A stretch of DNA of 64,000 bases, taken from Proteiniclasticum aestuarii. Lineage in GTDB: Bacteria; Bacillota; Clostridia; Clostridiales; Clostridiaceae. How positions within the stretch are numbered: position 1 is the first letter of the stretch; every line of letters starts with the position of its first letter. The stretch spans positions 62,001 through 126,000 of the forward strand of contig NZ_JAFNJU010000011.1 in assembly GCF_017368455.1 (NCBI RefSeq). Direction: 5' to 3'. Positions 61,977 to 64,000 of this stretch are shown here, one piece after another. The notes under the pieces are model-generated. The model did no database searches and had not been told where the DNA came from. It saw only the letters and a program-made list of their open reading frames with translations. Both the position numbers and the translations under genes were made by a program.

Positions 61977-62966
61977 ATGGATCCGAAGAAAAAGTATGAG
62001 ATCCTCATGGAAGGACAGACCGAGGGAATATCTGACACCTGCCGAAGATACGACATATCCAGGACCCTTTATTACAGGTGGCTCTCCCGCTATAAAGCGT
62101 CCGGCATGAAAGGTCTTCAGCCGGGAAGGCAACACCTGACCCCTTCCAACATCACACCCAAGGAAACAGAGGATAAGATCCTTACCCACATCAGAAATCA
62201 TCCGGAGTACGGACCAAGGGAAATCAGCTATCTGCTGGAGAACCACGGCATAAAGGTCAGTGAATCCTGCGTCTACAACATCATGAGAAGAAACGGGCTT
62301 TCCACCAGAGAGAAGCGCATCCGTTCTGCCAGGAAGAAAACCGCGCAGCCTCTTTTCACCCTGCCCCCTCTTCACGAGCTGAAAAGCGGCGAATGTATGC
62401 ACTTCTTTCTGACGCCCTGTGCCAGCCATGAAAGCTCCGATATGGTCTATGCCTATACGCTCATGGACTATCGAAGCAAGATCGCCTGCACGAGACTATA
62501 CAGCCAGCTGTCCGCTTCCTGCTTCATGGATCTTCTCACTGCAGCAGCGATCCCTGTGGCCCACAGCCTGAATTTCTGTCCGCGATATCTCTGCTTTCAC
62601 GATGGTCTGGAGATGAGCGCAAAGAGCAGACAGGGTTTCTCCCTGGATATTCAGGAAATCCTTCAGTCCAGCGGATTCGACATGACCCTGTTCTTTCTGG
62701 AAGAAGATCATCCTCTGCAGGAGAACTTTAGAGGGCAGAAGCAGGAATATCAGAGGTCCTGCCTGTCTTCCATGATGCCCCTCTTTCTCTCGGAGGAGCC
62801 CCTTGACCGCATCAAGCTCCATCTGCAGCGGGAAATCAGGAACTACAACATCCATCAGAAGTCAGACTATAATGGGCTTCTCCTGTCGCCCACGGAATAT
62901 CACGCTCATGTGACAGGCGAAAGTCTTATTCTGCCCCTCTGGGCCTATATAGACCGGATCTACTAG
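61977..62966 (+). CDS. IS481-like transposase relative, catalytic triad lost
   Basis: 329 residues from the ATG at 61977 (GGGGTGGG upstream). N-terminal helix-turn-helix about 5-45 ('GISDTCRRYDISRTLYYRWL') and a second winged helix about 65-110 ('ITPKETEDKILTHIRNHPEYGPREISYLLE' region), as in IS481/IS3 transposases. The integrase core is only remnant: where DDE residues are expected one reads 'CMHFFLTP', 'CFHDGLEMS' and 'LQENFRGQKQE', so none of the canonical Asp/Asp/Glu contexts survives cleanly. I saw no terminal inverted repeats around it. It lies 18 bases before an FAD oxidoreductase gene on the same strand, which suggests a domesticated regulator (inference). Confidence 0.75.
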   Translation: MDPKKKYEILMEGQTEGISDTCRRYDISRTLYYRWLSRYKASGMKGLQPGRQHLTPSNITPKETEDKILTHIRNHPEYGPREISYLLENHGIKVSESCVYNIMRRNGLSTREKRIRSARKKTAQPLFTLPPLHELKSGECMHFFLTPCASHESSDMVYAYTLMDYRSKIACTRLYSQLSASCFMDLLTAAAIPVAHSLNFCPRYLCFHDGLEMSAKSRQGFSLDIQEILQSSGFDMTLFFLEEDHPLQENFRGQKQEYQRSCLSSMMPLFLSEEPLDRIKLHLQREIRNYNIHQKSDYNGLLLSPTEYHAHVTGESLILPLWAYIDRIY

Positions 62967-62984
62967 AAAGGAAGGTGAAGTTTC

Positions 62985-64000
62985 AATGCATATTGCCATC
63001 ATCGGTGGAGGCTTCTCCGGCCTCACAGCAGCCTATCTTCTCGAGAAGCAAGGCATAAAGGTCACGGTTTATGAAAAGCAGTCCATTCTTGGCGGACACT
63101 GTCAGACCCTGAAGAAGAAGAGGCTTCCTGTGGAAATGGGCACTGCTTTCTGCTTCAATGAAGAGATCAGGGAGCTCCTTCACACCCTGAATGTACCCTT
63201 CACGGAGCGTTTCACCTATCGCCACTTTCTGGATGAAAATCATCAGAAAACCGAACATCTTACCCATAAGGAGGTGCCTCTGCTCCTGGAGGAACTGGAA
63301 AGACTGAAGGAAATACTAACCTCCCTCCGGGTACCGGATGAAAGCACGGATTATTTCATGACGAAGGAGCTGATGATTCCTCTGGGAGAATTCCTGCGGA
63401 AACATCAGATGAAGTATATCCGATCGGTCATGACGCCCTATCTTTCTTCCTACGGCTTCGGAAACAGCGAAGAAATCATGGCCTATTACGCCTTCAGTAT
63501 CCTCAATCTCTCCACCATCCACTCCTTCATCCGAGGAGACAAGCTTCTCTTCATCAGTGAGGGCGTATCAGAGATCATCCGAAAACTCGGAGAAGAGATC
63601 GGCGACATCCGTTATGGAGCAGAGATCACTGAGATCCTTCCCCATGACAAAAAAGTACGGATCACCACTACCCACGGGGTATCGGAATACGACAAGGTGC
63701 TTCTTGCCACCATGGTAAAGCCTGAGATTCTGAAAGACGCCTATCTGAAGACCTTCATGGGCAGACTGGACGTCAACTCCTATGTGAGCTGCGCCTATGA
63801 AGTATCTGACAGAAACATCGTCACCACCTACTACAGGTCCAACTTTGATGAGAAGGAGAAAATCCAGTTCTTTCATACATACAAAGAGAAGGATCAGACG
63901 GTCCTCGTGGCCTATGCCTATGGTGAGCTTCATGATGGACTGATCCGGAGCATGACAGAAGACATCCGAAAGGCGGGTGTAAAAATCAGGCATCTGATCA
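62985..64000 (+). CDS. FAD-dependent amine-oxidase-type oxidoreductase (partial, runs off the right edge)
   Basis: The ATG at 62985 follows AAGGAAGGTG; the frame is open to the window end (338 codons). The N-terminal FAD dinucleotide fold 'IAIIGGGFSGLTAAYLLEKQG' region (residues 3-23) and 'EKQSILGGHCQTL' (about 29-41) are typical of flavin amine oxidases and related desaturases. 'LLFISEGVSEII' lies near 190. The visible part shows no membrane helix. Substrate unknown. It is cotranscribed with the transposase relative (18-base gap). Confidence 0.85.

Noticed and set aside
1-64000. CRISPR array, tRNA or rRNA genes, complete insertion sequences
   Set aside because: No regularly spaced repeats, no cloverleaf or rRNA-like stretches and no transposase flanked by inverted repeats were seen.

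Overview
The window reads as chromosomal DNA of a low-to-moderate GC, Gram-positive-type anaerobe in the Bacillota, most likely class Clostridia. Supporting signs are strong GGAGG ribosome sites, GTG and TTG starts, a compact clostridial type IV pilus locus, SigI/RsgI, a SigZ-like sigma factor, UPF0316, DUF4256, AbgT and YjiH proteins, and Spo0A-box-like sites. I cannot name a genus. Base composition drifts: sampled 60-base lines gave 28% GC inside the pilin cassette (7201-7260), 42% in pilB (5101-5160) and 58% in the hyp region (60061-60120).

Left part (1-29.4 kb, nearly all minus strand): a partial PAS protein, then a type IV pilus locus read right to left as pilT, pilD, pilA, a PilX-like protein, a minor pilin, pilB, pilC, a PilM-PilN fusion and pilO. 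Directly upstream of pilT lies a run of cyclic-di-GMP genes: a GGDEF + HD-GYP hybrid, a Cache-GGDEF cyclase and three Cache-degenerate GGDEF-EAL proteins. A fourth such EAL protein lies at 27-29 kb. PilB carries an MshEN-type c-di-GMP-binding motif and a ComFB-type putative receptor is encoded at 37.2 kb, so turnover enzymes, likely receptors and the pilus machine share the window. Between them are two small membrane proteins, rluF, an AbgT transporter and a PepT-like peptidase.

Middle part (29.8-49 kb): short, mostly unrelated metabolic units. These are a PLP-enzyme/acetyltransferase fusion with VanZ, a GDPD/D-cysteine desulfhydrase/TVP38 group, UPF0316, a MarR regulator, ComFB, two VOC proteins, an AsnB homologue without its catalytic cysteine, DUF2975, DUF4256, ChrA, a frameshifted DUF421 pseudogene, a ferritin-like lipoprotein, a pRiA4b ORF-3 protein, a small protein with a perfect 51-bp triple repeat, a disulfide-reductase-like flavoprotein and a GNAT enzyme.

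Right part (49-64 kb): sigI-rsgI, YjiH, a CBS protein with a HEPN-like motif, SigZ-like with DUF2703, a radical SAM protein, and an operon hypB / multidomain Fe-S flavoprotein / hypA / DUF5692-like membrane protein with no hydrogenase in view. The window ends in a plus-strand pair: a domesticated-looking transposase and a partial FAD-dependent oxidoreductase.
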